From contig CANQZJ010000014.1 in the NCBI GenBank assembly GCA_947628315.1, positions 1-38,960 of the forward strand: 38,960 bases of DNA, written 5' to 3'. Position numbers and translations under genes: made by a program. The stretch comes from an uncultured Oscillospiraceae bacterium. GTDB taxonomy: Bacteria; Bacillota; Clostridia; Oscillospirales; Oscillospiraceae. A model generated the notes under the pieces. It did not search any database. It saw only the letters and a list, made by a program, of their open reading frames with translations, and was not told the DNA's origin. The first letter of the stretch is position 1; the number at the start of each line of letters is the position of its first letter. Shown here piece after piece: positions 1 through 8,774 of the stretch.

Positions 1-5
1 TTACT

Positions 6-2495
6 ATGAAACCAATCATCAAGGGCGGGACAAGCGGCGAACCATCGGCGGTAGAGCTAAAAAACCGCACCCTGGCCCGCAAGGCTGCGGCCGAGGGCTT
101 CGTACTGCTGGAAAATGACGGCGTTCTGCCGCTGAAGGAAAAGAAAATCGCCCTCTACGGCGCCGGGGCCCGGATGACCGTCAAGGGCGGCACCGGTTCC
201 GGCGCAGTGCGGGAGCGGTATTCCGTCACCATCGCCCAGGGCCTGGAGGACGCAGGGTTTGAAATTACCTCCACCGGCTGGCTGGACCGTTTCGACAGGT
301 TCTACGCCGATACCTATGAAGCCTACCGCCAGGAGATGGAGAAGAAAGTGGAGGGCATCCGGGAGTTCTACCGCATCCTGGGCATGATCCCGCCCTTTGA
401 GCACCCCACTGGCATCCCAGTGACGGAGGAAGACGTGGCTGCTTCTGCCTGCAACACCGCCATCTATGTCCTGGCCCGGCAGGCCGGGGAGGGAAACGAC
501 CGGGAGGACAAGCAGGGGGACTACCGCCTGGATGACGTGGAGCGGGAGAACCTGGAGTTCGTCTCAAAAGCCTATAAAAATTTTATCGTAATCATCAACG
601 CGGGCGGCGTCATCGATGTGTCCTTCCTGGACACCCTCCATGTCAGCGCCCTGGTGTACTTCGTCCAGGGCGGCGAGGAGGGCGGGAACGCCCTGGCCGA
701 CGTGCTGTCCGGGAAAGTGAACTTCTCCGGCAGGCTGGCCACCTCCTGGGCATACAAGTTCGAGGATCTGCCCTCCAACACGACTTATTCCTATCTGGGC
801 GGCGACAGGTACAACCAGGAGTACAACGAGGGCATTTATGTGGGATACCGCTTCTTCGACACCTTCGGCGTGCAGCCCCGGTATCCCTTCGGCTATGGCC
901 TCAGCTATACGACGTTTGATATCGCATACAAGGGTGCCGCGCTGGAGAAGGGTTGCGTGAAGCTGACAGCCGCCGTGACCAACACCGGCAAAGTCCCCGG
1001 CCGGGAGGTGGTCCAGCTCTACGCCACCGTCCCCTTTGGGTCGGAGGGCGCGGAGTATCAGCGGCTGGCCGCTTTTGCCAAAACCGGGGAACTGGCTCCT
1101 GACGAGAGGGAGAACGTAACTCTGTCGGTCTCGCTGAGAAACCTGGCCTGCTACGACGAAGCAAGGGCGGCATGGGTCTTGCGCAGGGGGAAATACTTCC
1201 TGCGCCTTGGCAATTCCTCCGCGAGCACGAAACTGGTAACAGCGCTGTCGCTGGACCATGAAGCTCTCCTGGAGCAGTGCGTCAACATCTGCCCGCTCCA
1301 ACATTCCATCCATGAAATCACACCCCCCGCACGACGGGACGAGTATTTCTCTCAGCTGCCGGTCATCCCGATCAACGGTTGCCTGCCTGATCCTGTTTTC
1401 CACACCTATGAGACCCCGGAGGAACCGGACGATGCCCTGGTGGAGTCCATGACTGCCCGGCAGCTGGCCACCCTGGCGGTGGGCGGCGGTACCGGCAACA
1501 AGCAGCTCCAGGTCATGGCCATGGGGGCCTCCGGCTCCACCACCCCGGACCTGTATGAGAGTATGGGCATTCCAAATGCCATCCTCTCCGACGGCCCTGC
1601 GGGGCTGAATCTGACCAGCCAGGTGGTGGAGCTGCCCGACGGCTCTGTCAAAGCCGCCCGTGTACCGGAGACACTGGAGGCATACCGCAGGTATCTGTTC
1701 GGCTTTGCCGGTATGGCGCTGAAAAGCCAGATGGCCAGGCCGGAGGACGGCGTGGTCCACTATCAGTACGCCACCGCCTGGCCGTGCAGCCAGCTCTTGG
1801 CTCAGAGCTTCGATCTGGGATTGCTGGAGCAGGTGGGGGACGCGGTAGGGGCCGAGATGGAACAGTTCGGCATCACCGTCTGGCTGGCCCCCGGCATGAA
1901 TATCCACCGGAACCCACTGTGCGGGCGTACCTTTGAATACTACTCTGAGGACCCGCTGGTGTCCGGCAGGATGGCGGCCGCCATTGTCCGGGGCGTCCAG
2001 TCCCATCCCGGCAAGGGCATGAGCGTGAAGCACTTCGCTGCCAACAACTGCGAGCTGGAGCGGAACCAATCCTCCTCCAACATGACCGAGCGGACCCTGC
2101 GTGAGCTGTATCTCCGCGGGTTTGAAATCGCGGTGAAGGAGAGCAACCCCATGACTGTCATGGCGGCCTACAACAAGGTGAACGGCGTATACTGCACCAA
2201 CAACTATGATCTGCTGGTGAAGGTGCTCCGCAACGAATGGGGGTTCCAGGGGCTGGTGATGAGCGACTGGGATGCCATGAAAGCCGACCAGGCCGATTGC
2301 ACAAAACCCGCCAGCGGCGATGTGCAGAAGGCACCGGCTGCCCAGTGCGACCTTGTCTGTCCCGGCCGGCCAGACCAAGTGGATGCCCTGCTGAAGGGGC
2401 TGGAGAGCGGAGCGGTAAAGCTGGAGGACCTGAAGCGCAGCGCCGTCCGCATCCTGCGCATGGTCCGGGCCAATACGGTGCTGGAGAGCAGATAG
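6..2495 (+). CDS. GH3 beta-glucosidase, domain-permuted
   Basis: Predicted cytosolic beta-glycosidase releasing terminal sugars from beta-linked oligosaccharides. The domain order is permuted compared with classical GH3: the alpha/beta sandwich domain comes first (about residues 15-300, with the AAAEGFVLLEN motif), then a fibronectin-III-like domain (about 325-405), then the TIM barrel (about 480-829). The barrel carries KHFAANN near K675/H676 and the nucleophile motif MSDWDA with D754. This arrangement is known in Firmicutes GH3 enzymes. No signal peptide is visible. The ATG lies only five bases into the window, so its ribosome site and promoter are cut off and an earlier start cannot be excluded. 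It is followed 12 bases later by the GH43 gene and probably cotranscribed with it. The substrate (glucoside, xyloside or other) cannot be read from sequence. Confidence 0.9.
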   Translation: MKPIIKGGTSGEPSAVELKNRTLARKAAAEGFVLLENDGVLPLKEKKIALYGAGARMTVKGGTGSGAVRERYSVTIAQGLEDAGFEITSTGWLDRFDRFYADTYEAYRQEMEKKVEGIREFYRILGMIPPFEHPTGIPVTEEDVAASACNTAIYVLARQAGEGNDREDKQGDYRLDDVERENLEFVSKAYKNFIVIINAGGVIDVSFLDTLHVSALVYFVQGGEEGGNALADVLSGKVNFSGRLATSWAYKFEDLPSNTTYSYLGGDRYNQEYNEGIYVGYRFFDTFGVQPRYPFGYGLSYTTFDIAYKGAALEKGCVKLTAAVTNTGKVPGREVVQLYATVPFGSEGAEYQRLAAFAKTGELAPDERENVTLSVSLRNLACYDEARAAWVLRRGKYFLRLGNSSASTKLVTALSLDHEALLEQCVNICPLQHSIHEITPPARRDEYFSQLPVIPINGCLPDPVFHTYETPEEPDDALVESMTARQLATLAVGGGTGNKQLQVMAMGASGSTTPDLYESMGIPNAILSDGPAGLNLTSQVVELPDGSVKAARVPETLEAYRRYLFGFAGMALKSQMARPEDGVVHYQYATAWPCSQLLAQSFDLGLLEQVGDAVGAEMEQFGITVWLAPGMNIHRNPLCGRTFEYYSEDPLVSGRMAAAIVRGVQSHPGKGMSVKHFAANNCELERNQSSSNMTERTLRELYLRGFEIAVKESNPMTVMAAYNKVNGVYCTNNYDLLVKVLRNEWGFQGLVMSDWDAMKADQADCTKPASGDVQKAPAAQCDLVCPGRPDQVDALLKGLESGAVKLEDLKRSAVRILRMVRANTVLESR

Positions 2496-2507
2496 GGAGG
2501 GTAAGCG

Positions 2508-3887
2508 ATGGTTTTCAACGTCAGCATGAAGCTCGCCAGCCTCCTGGAAAACGAGCAGGGGGCGGCGGTATTTGACCGGTTCCTGCCGGGGGTGCGGAAG
2601 ATGGCGGAGAGCAATCCCCAGGCTGGTGCCCTTTCGGTGGAGCAGCTGGTCCGCTACACCCGGATCCCGGAGGGAGAAAAGGTCCTGGTCGCAATGGGTG
2701 AGGCGCTTGAGGCACTGAACACCCCGGAGAACAGGATCAGCCCGGCAGAGAGAACGCTCATCGAGCGATTCCGGGAGCTGGACCGGCAGGACAGAGAAAA
2801 GGCCCCGGCAAAGCCGGACCACTTTCAGGACGCGATCAGTCCCGGCCAGCCCTGGCTGGACACCAAGGGGGAGCGCATCCAGGCCCATGGCGGTGCGGTG
2901 TATTACGAGGACGGGATCTACTACTGGTACGGCGAGAACAAGGAGCATACCGACGGCAAAAACGGGGTGTGGACCTGGGGCATCAAGGTCTATTCCTCTA
3001 CTGACCTCTATAACTGGGAGGACCGGGGATTTCTGATCCCGCCAATCCTGGATGATCCCGACGCCGCCCTGTTCCCCGCCAAGCGTGTGGACCGGCCCCA
3101 TATTCTGAAATGTCCCTCTACCGGGAAATACGTATGCTGGATCAAACTCTCCGGTCCGGAGGCCGCCTTTACCATCTGGCAGGCGGACAGGCTGCTGGGG
3201 CCTTATGAGCTGGTGGAGAACCTCTATAACCCCGGCGGCCACAAGGCAGGGGACTTCGATCTGGTCTCCGACGAGGCCACCGGGAAAGGCTATCTCTATT
3301 TTGACGCGGATCACGCCTCCATGCTGTGCATGGAACTAACGGCAGACTATCTCCACGCGGGAAGAGAGTTCGAGAAAAGCTATCCGGATCTCACTCCGCC
3401 CTTCACGCGCGAGGCTCCGGTGCTCTTTGAAAAGGATGGCAGAAAATATATGCTCACCAGTGGTATGACCGGCTATGTCCCCAACAGGAGCGACAGCGCC
3501 GTATCCGACAGCTGGGGCGCTTCCTTTGTGAGCATCGGGGATCCTCATGTCAGCGACGACACCAACGCCTCCTTCAACAGTCAGATCTCAAAGATCTTCA
3601 AAGTGGAGGGGCAAGACGGCCTATTTATCGCCATGGCGGACCGCTGGCTGCCGAACTATCATGTGGACGCCCGGATCGCGGATCTGTTCACCAGGGTCAT
3701 TGCCTCCAACTACGACCCAGAGCGCTATCAGGCCACCGAAGAGGAGCGGCGGGAGATGTACGCCGGCAATGTGCTGGAGACGGCCGATACGTCCACAGCG
3801 GAATATGTGTGGCTGCCCGTGGAATGGGAGGGAGAGAAGCCTGTCATTCGCTGGAGAGACCGCTGGCAGGTAAAGAACCTGGACTAA
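2508..3887 (+). CDS. GH43-family glycosidase, exo-beta-1,3-galactanase-like, with N-terminal helical module
   Basis: A five-bladed propeller glycosidase without signal peptide, so probably cytosolic. Residues from about 120 onward match the GH43_24/34 style: AHGGAVYY near 126, YYWYGENK, then REAPVLF with candidate acid E302, then SGMTGYVPN. In that branch the usual catalytic base Asp is often absent, so hydrolysis of beta-1,3-galactan or another galactoside is plausible but not certain. Residues 1-70 form a separate helical stretch that matches the C-terminal tail of the GH2 enzyme at 8775-10973 in both spacing and residues. The start is ATG preceded by GGGAGG. The gene sits 12 bases behind the GH3 gene and is followed by a strong terminator, so the two probably form an operon or its end. 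Confidence 0.8.
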   Translation: MVFNVSMKLASLLENEQGAAVFDRFLPGVRKMAESNPQAGALSVEQLVRYTRIPEGEKVLVAMGEALEALNTPENRISPAERTLIERFRELDRQDREKAPAKPDHFQDAISPGQPWLDTKGERIQAHGGAVYYEDGIYYWYGENKEHTDGKNGVWTWGIKVYSSTDLYNWEDRGFLIPPILDDPDAALFPAKRVDRPHILKCPSTGKYVCWIKLSGPEAAFTIWQADRLLGPYELVENLYNPGGHKAGDFDLVSDEATGKGYLYFDADHASMLCMELTADYLHAGREFEKSYPDLTPPFTREAPVLFEKDGRKYMLTSGMTGYVPNRSDSAVSDSWGASFVSIGDPHVSDDTNASFNSQISKIFKVEGQDGLFIAMADRWLPNYHVDARIADLFTRVIASNYDPERYQATEEERREMYAGNVLETADTSTAEYVWLPVEWEGEKPVIRWRDRWQVKNLD

Positions 3888-3900
3888 AAAGGGATGAGAA

Positions 3901-3945
3901 GGCCCCCGACCATCTATGTGAACAGGTCGGGGGCCTATCTTTGTA
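3901..3945 (+). terminator. Strong hairpin terminator after GH43
   Basis: A perfect 11-bp stem (GGCCCCCGACC at 3901-3911 with its complement at 3925-3935) and 13-base loop, followed by a T-rich stretch. It lies between the convergent GH43 and AraC genes and may serve both strands. Confidence 0.85.
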
Positions 3946-3995
3946 TTTTGTTGGAGATGTCGTGGCGAATACCGCGGTCTGCATAGGGGAGCCTC

Positions 3996-5216
3996 TCACA
4001 GGCTCTGATGCTGTTCCCGGTAAGCGGCGGGCGCCACGCCCACGATCTTTTTGAACGTATCGTCAAAAAAGCTGCGCGTTCCGAAGCACAGCCGCTCGCT
4101 GATCTCCTGGATACTAAGTTGGGTAGAGGTCAGGAGCAGCTTCGCCCGCTCGATCCGCACGATCTTGATATAGGAGTTGATACTCACACCCACCTCATCC
4201 TTGAACTTGCGGGAGAGGTAATAGTCGGCATAGCCCACGCGCCTGGCCAGGCCGGCCAGTGTGATCTTTTCCTCCGGATGCAGTTCGATGTAGTCACAGC
4301 AGCTTTGGATCTGCTTGGTCACCCGGGGATTGGTTCGTCCTTTGCGGACCATGCGGATGAAATCCTCATACATTTTGTGGTTAATGAAAACCGTATCAGT
4401 CATGGTGTGGCAGTCCATGGCGTCCTGGATATAAGCGTCCCCGCGGGAATAGGCCGCTTCAGGAGAAACACCCCCCTCGATAGCCGCCCGCGTACACAGG
4501 GAAATGAACACGACCGACGATATTTTGGCCTTTGAAAGGGCGTCACCGTCCAGTGCGCCCACCCCTTCGCTGATGGCGGCGGCCTGATTCAGGATCGACT
4601 TATAATTCAGATCTCCCTCCCGGACCATCCGCAGCAGCGCCTGCTCTGTCCGATAGGTCTGCATCCTGTCGCCTTTGGGCGCACCCTCTCCCTCCTTGTC
4701 CGGCAGATCGGCGGTGGGCTGGAATTGGATGTCGCCGGCGCTGAGTTTTTCGCCGGTGACGCAGTAGTGGAGCATCAGCGTGTATTGAAACAACTGATTG
4801 ACCATTACCACCGGGATGCGCTCCAGGTTCCGCATCAGCTTCGGCACCCAGGTCCGGGGCATCTGCGCCCGGAAAATGGCCTGATGGATCTCTTTGAACG
4901 GGATCCTGGTGGTGGAAAAGGGACCGAGCACATGGATGCGGGAGAGCTGCCCCTCGGCGGTCTCAAATACCGCGCCCCACATCAGCCCGTATGGGATGCT
5001 GAGTACCAGGGGCGCGGTGTTCTCCTGGCCGTATTCCAGCATATATCCCATGCAGTCTGTGGCGGAAAAGAGGCTGTTTAGGATCAGCTCCTCGCAGTTG
5101 GTGTCCAGAAGATTCCCCTGGGCGTCGTAGCACCAGGTAAAGATATTCCCGTTGCAGCCGAGAAGTTCCCGCAGACAGATGATCCGTTCGTCTAAGGGAA
5201 GGGACATGAGAGACAT
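3996..5216 (-). CDS. AraC-family transcriptional regulator
   Basis: A 406-residue regulator. The C-terminal ~100 residues hold two helix-turn-helix motifs of the AraC/XylS type (ITLAGLARRVGYADYYLSRKF and IQEISERLCFGTRSFFDDTFKK). The N-terminal ~200 residues form a ligand-sensing region of PAS/PocR-like appearance that I cannot assign firmly. I chose the ATG at 5216 because GGAGG lies ten bases upstream; an ATG at 5273 in the same frame has no ribosome site. It is transcribed divergently from the glycosidase operon at 5418, the usual layout for an AraC activator of neighbouring sugar genes. Its inducer is unknown. Confidence 0.9.
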   Translation of the reverse strand: MSLMSLPLDERIICLRELLGCNGNIFTWCYDAQGNLLDTNCEELILNSLFSATDCMGYMLEYGQENTAPLVLSIPYGLMWGAVFETAEGQLSRIHVLGPFSTTRIPFKEIHQAIFRAQMPRTWVPKLMRNLERIPVVMVNQLFQYTLMLHYCVTGEKLSAGDIQFQPTADLPDKEGEGAPKGDRMQTYRTEQALLRMVREGDLNYKSILNQAAAISEGVGALDGDALSKAKISSVVFISLCTRAAIEGGVSPEAAYSRGDAYIQDAMDCHTMTDTVFINHKMYEDFIRMVRKGRTNPRVTKQIQSCCDYIELHPEEKITLAGLARRVGYADYYLSRKFKDEVGVSINSYIKIVRIERAKLLLTSTQLSIQEISERLCFGTRSFFDDTFKKIVGVAPAAYREQHQSL

Positions 5217-5294
5217 ATCAACGCCGCCTCCATTTTTCAGAATTGCCGGATATAATCGAAAATAGTATATCACGTATTTTCGCTATTGTATATA

Positions 5295-5339
5295 AAATTT
5301 GCATTTTTATTTTGACAATCTGCAATTTAAGGATAATAT
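5295..5339 (+). promoter_or_regulatory. Promoter of the 5418-12220 operon, with inverted repeat around -35
   Basis: In the AT-rich gap between the divergent AraC gene and the GHL6 gene there is TTGACA at 5312-5317 and TAATAT at 5334-5339, 16 bases apart. An imperfect inverted repeat, AAATTTGCA at 5295-5303 and TGCAATTT at 5321-5328, straddles the -35 box and could be an operator, for instance for the AraC protein. The promoter match is fair; the operator role is inference. Confidence 0.55.
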
Positions 5340-5417
5340 CACAAATTCAAATCTATACGCCACCGCTCCGCCATGCTATGATGACTACGAACAGAAATAA
5401 GTAAAGGAGGGGTCTCT

Positions 5418-7373
5418 GTGAGCCATTGGTGGGAAAATTATCCCTGGCGTATGATCCAGACCAATCTGCGGGAAGAGGACATGGAAGATCTGGATGCCCG
5501 CCGCTTCGTAGAAAAGTTGAAGGCATTTGACGCCACGGTAGTCATGGTGAACGCGGCCGGCATTGTGGCCAGCTACGAAACGGCGGTGTCCGATCACACT
5601 CAAAGCACACATCTGCACGGGGACAGCCTAAAAACCGTTATTGAAGAGTGCCACAAAGCCGGGATCCGGGTCATTGCCCGGACGGATTTCTCTAAGGTGC
5701 GCCGCCCGGTGCTGGACCGCCACCCGGACTGGGCCTATCGGGACGCAAAAGGGGAACTGTTCGACTGCAACGGCGACATCCAGGTCTGCCCCAACAGCAC
5801 CTATCACAACGAGGTGGTCTACGATATCCTCAGAGAAGTATTGACTGAACTGCCTTTTGACGGTATCTTCTTCAATATGAGCGGCGCTTTCGTCACCGGC
5901 TATGACGGGACACTGTACGGACCTTGTATGTGCGAGCGGTGCAAATCGCTTTACAAAGAGCAGACCGGACAGGACGCTCCCACCGGCGGACTGCGGGATC
6001 CGGGCTTCATGCGTTATATGGGCTTCCAGTCCAAACGGATCGCGGCCAACAAGATGAAGCAGTACCGCTTCATCAAGGCCATCAGCCCAGAGATCGCGGT
6101 GAACGGCTATGATTATATCCGGACCGAGTGCAATACCGACATGGACCGGCCAGCCTGGGTATACGGCTCCTCGATGAACGCCCGCACCGGCGGGCGGGGT
6201 AGGCTGGTGGACAACGCATGCGTGGATTTCATCGCCTCCCGCTACCGGGATACCTCCGTCTCTCCGGCCCTGGTGGAGCTGCGGCTGTGGCAGAGCCTGG
6301 CCAACGGCGGCGGGCTGAGCCACTACATCATGGGATGCCTGGACAACCACCGGGACATCTCCTGCTTCGACGCGGTGAAGAAGGTGTTCGCTTTCCACCG
6401 GGAGCATGAGGATATGTATGCTGGCCTCGCCTCCGCCGCGGAGACGCTGGTGGTGCAGAAGGACGGCATGGGTCGGGATGATCCGGAGGTATACGGCTGG
6501 ATCCACGCACTGACTCAGAGCCATATCCCCTTTGATGAATGTAAGCTCCGGGAACTGAATGAGGGAACGCTCGAGGGCAAAAAAATCGTCATCCTGGGGG
6601 ATGTCCCCAATATGAACGCCGAACAGGCGGCGCTGCTGGATGCCTTCGCGGAGAAGAGCGGCACGGTGCTGGCCACCGGCGGGGCCGGTATCGACCCCAG
6701 GACCCGGACGGTACTGCTGAAATGCCTGGGCATCACGGCGCTGGGGGAACACAAAAAGGGTCTCATGTCCTCCGTGCTGGAGGTGACAGAAGAGGATGGG
6801 GCGGTCTTCACCCGAAGCGCGGCTTCTCCCATGATCGCCATGGGAGGAGAGTTCCGCGTGGCCTCCTTCGCGGAGGGGACCCGGACATATCTGCGCCTGG
6901 TCCCCGAACACCCCTACGGTCCGCCGGAGCGGTGTTATCCCGTGCCCGCCAGCGAGCAACCCGGCGTCACTGTTCACTCCTATGGCGCGGGGCAGGGCAT
7001 CTATGTCCCGGCGCTGCTGGGCGGCTTCTACTACCGGCAGGGGTGGCAGAACACGCTGAACGTCATGCAGGACATCTTGTTCGGGCTGTGCGGGCTGCCG
7101 GAGCTGGCCCCCGGCCTGTCCCCCATGGTGGAACTGACCGTAGCACAGAAAGACGGCCTCACCCTGGTCCAGTTGGTCAATGAGAGCGGATGCTTCGCGG
7201 GACACTATTTCCCACCGGTGACCATGGGGGACATTCGTCTGCGTCTGCCGGGGCTGGCCGGAAAGACCGCCCGAACGCTCAACGGCGGCCATGTGGAGTG
7301 CCGTGAGGAAGACGGTTGCCTCGCCGTAGAGCTGGACGTTCTGAAGGACTATGAGGCGGTGTTGATCGGATGA
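5418..7373 (+). CDS. Hypothetical glycoside hydrolase (GHL6 type) with amidotransferase-like domain
   Basis: A 651-residue protein with a TIM-barrel-like N-terminal half resembling the 'hypothetical glycosyl hydrolase 6' family (features such as FDGIFFNMSGAF and the cysteine pair in GPCMCERCK). A second half near residues 370-450 resembles the trimerisation/amidotransferase-like domain of GH42 beta-galactosidases (KKIVILGDVPNMNAEQ). It has no signal peptide, so action on imported oligosaccharides is likely. The start is GTG, fixed by AAAGGAGG at 5403-5410 seven bases upstream. It is the first gene of an operon and its stop overlaps the MATE start by four bases. The substrate is unknown; activity is predicted only from fold. 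Confidence 0.75.
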   Translation: MSHWWENYPWRMIQTNLREEDMEDLDARRFVEKLKAFDATVVMVNAAGIVASYETAVSDHTQSTHLHGDSLKTVIEECHKAGIRVIARTDFSKVRRPVLDRHPDWAYRDAKGELFDCNGDIQVCPNSTYHNEVVYDILREVLTELPFDGIFFNMSGAFVTGYDGTLYGPCMCERCKSLYKEQTGQDAPTGGLRDPGFMRYMGFQSKRIAANKMKQYRFIKAISPEIAVNGYDYIRTECNTDMDRPAWVYGSSMNARTGGRGRLVDNACVDFIASRYRDTSVSPALVELRLWQSLANGGGLSHYIMGCLDNHRDISCFDAVKKVFAFHREHEDMYAGLASAAETLVVQKDGMGRDDPEVYGWIHALTQSHIPFDECKLRELNEGTLEGKKIVILGDVPNMNAEQAALLDAFAEKSGTVLATGGAGIDPRTRTVLLKCLGITALGEHKKGLMSSVLEVTEEDGAVFTRSAASPMIAMGGEFRVASFAEGTRTYLRLVPEHPYGPPERCYPVPASEQPGVTVHSYGAGQGIYVPALLGGFYYRQGWQNTLNVMQDILFGLCGLPELAPGLSPMVELTVAQKDGLTLVQLVNESGCFAGHYFPPVTMGDIRLRLPGLAGKTARTLNGGHVECREEDGCLAVELDVLKDYEAVLIG

Positions 7374-8758
7374 ACGGTGGGGATAACCGGCTGGAGCGGC
7401 TGTTTGAGCACTCCAGCGTCTGGCGGGCGATCTTTGTCATGGCGCTGCCGGCGGTGGTCAACATCCTGGTCATGGTAATGTATAACATGGCGGACATGTT
7501 CTTTGTGGCCCGCCTGCACGACGACGCACAGGTGGGGGCGGTGTCCATCGTCATGCCTGTGTTCACCATGATGATGGCCGTCGGCTCACTGGTGGGCGGG
7601 GGCGGCTGCGCGCTGATCGCCAAAACTCTGGGCGAGAAGAATGACGCCCGTGTGCGGCTCTATTCCAGCCTGTGCTGCTGGGGCAGCCTGTTTTCCGGAA
7701 TCCTGTTCGCTGGGGCGCTCCTTGTTTTCCGGGAGCTTGTTCTGAGCTTTCTGGGCGCCAACGAGGAGATGCGGGGGTATGCCGGCGCCTATCTGTCCGT
7801 GCTGGCGCTGGGGGCCCCTGTCATGATCTTCACCACGGCCTTCGGCAATATCGTGCGGGCGGAGGGCGCCATCAAGGAGGGCATGATCGGCAATCTGATC
7901 TCCACCCTTGCCAATGTGGCGCTGGATCCCCTGTTCATCCTAGCGTTCCGGCTGGGAGTGGCCGGAGCCGCTGCGGCCACCGTGCTGGGGAACATCGCCG
8001 GAGCGGTGTATCTGATCTGGTATGTCCGCAAAAAGAGCGCTTCGCTCAGCCTCTCCTGGCGGGATGCCTGCGCCGACTTGAAGGCGTTTGGCAAGGTAGT
8101 GGCCATCGGCCTGCCCAACGGCGTCAACAGTATGCTGACCAGCGTCGCCGGGGCTCTGGCCAACAATCTGATGGTGCAGTACGGCACGCTTGCGGTGGCA
8201 GCGATGGGTGCGGCCGGCAAGTCCACCACCATCATCACGATGGTGCAGATGGGGATCTGCATGGGGGTCCAGCCGCTGCTGGCCTATAACTATGGAGCCA
8301 GGAATATGCCCCGTATTCGGGAGACGATGACAAAGCTGGCGGTCCTGACCGTGTCAGTGGGGCTGGCGCTGACGCTGCTGTGCCTTTTCAACAGCGCCTG
8401 GATCGTGGACCTGTTCTTGGAGGACGACGCAGCGCTGAGCCTGGGGCAGCAGATCGTCCGTCTGCGGATTTTGACCGGGCCGTTCATGGGACTGTACTAT
8501 CTGGGTTCCAGCTTTTTGCAGGCCGCCGGCAACGCTCCGCTGGCCACCCTGGTATCGCTGCTGCGGCAGGGCATCTTCCTGATCCCCCTGCTGTATGTGA
8601 TGGATCATTATTTCCATGTGCTGGGCAATGTGAGTGCCCATATGACAGCGGATATGCTGGCCATGGTCGTGGCCGTGATACTGGCGCTCAGACAGTACGC
8701 GGTCCTGCGGGCCCTGCCGCCGGGGGCAGCCACAGCTCCGCAGGCCGAATCAAACTGA
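7370..8758 (+). CDS. MATE-family efflux transporter
   Basis: A 462-residue integral membrane protein with about twelve hydrophobic segments and the two-fold repeated MatE layout, as in Na+- or H+-driven multidrug/toxin exporters. Its ATG overlaps the previous stop (ATGA), there is no good ribosome site of its own, and translation is probably coupled. It lies between a glycosidase and a GH2 enzyme. It could expel a toxic aglycone set free when plant glycosides are cut, which is inference from context only. Confidence 0.9.
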   Translation: MNGGDNRLERLFEHSSVWRAIFVMALPAVVNILVMVMYNMADMFFVARLHDDAQVGAVSIVMPVFTMMMAVGSLVGGGGCALIAKTLGEKNDARVRLYSSLCCWGSLFSGILFAGALLVFRELVLSFLGANEEMRGYAGAYLSVLALGAPVMIFTTAFGNIVRAEGAIKEGMIGNLISTLANVALDPLFILAFRLGVAGAAAATVLGNIAGAVYLIWYVRKKSASLSLSWRDACADLKAFGKVVAIGLPNGVNSMLTSVAGALANNLMVQYGTLAVAAMGAAGKSTTIITMVQMGICMGVQPLLAYNYGARNMPRIRETMTKLAVLTVSVGLALTLLCLFNSAWIVDLFLEDDAALSLGQQIVRLRILTGPFMGLYYLGSSFLQAAGNAPLATLVSLLRQGIFLIPLLYVMDHYFHVLGNVSAHMTADMLAMVVAVILALRQYAVLRALPPGAATAPQAESN

Positions 8759-8774
8759 CGATAGGAGAAAAATC

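Noticed and set aside
564-3314. Long open frame of 916 codons on the minus strand
   Set aside because: It lies antisense to the clear GH3 and GH43 genes, has no recognisable domain and is a typical shadow in GC-rich coding sequence.
5628-7292. Open frame of 554 codons on the minus strand
   Set aside because: Antisense to the GHL6-type gene, no domain, no ribosome site.
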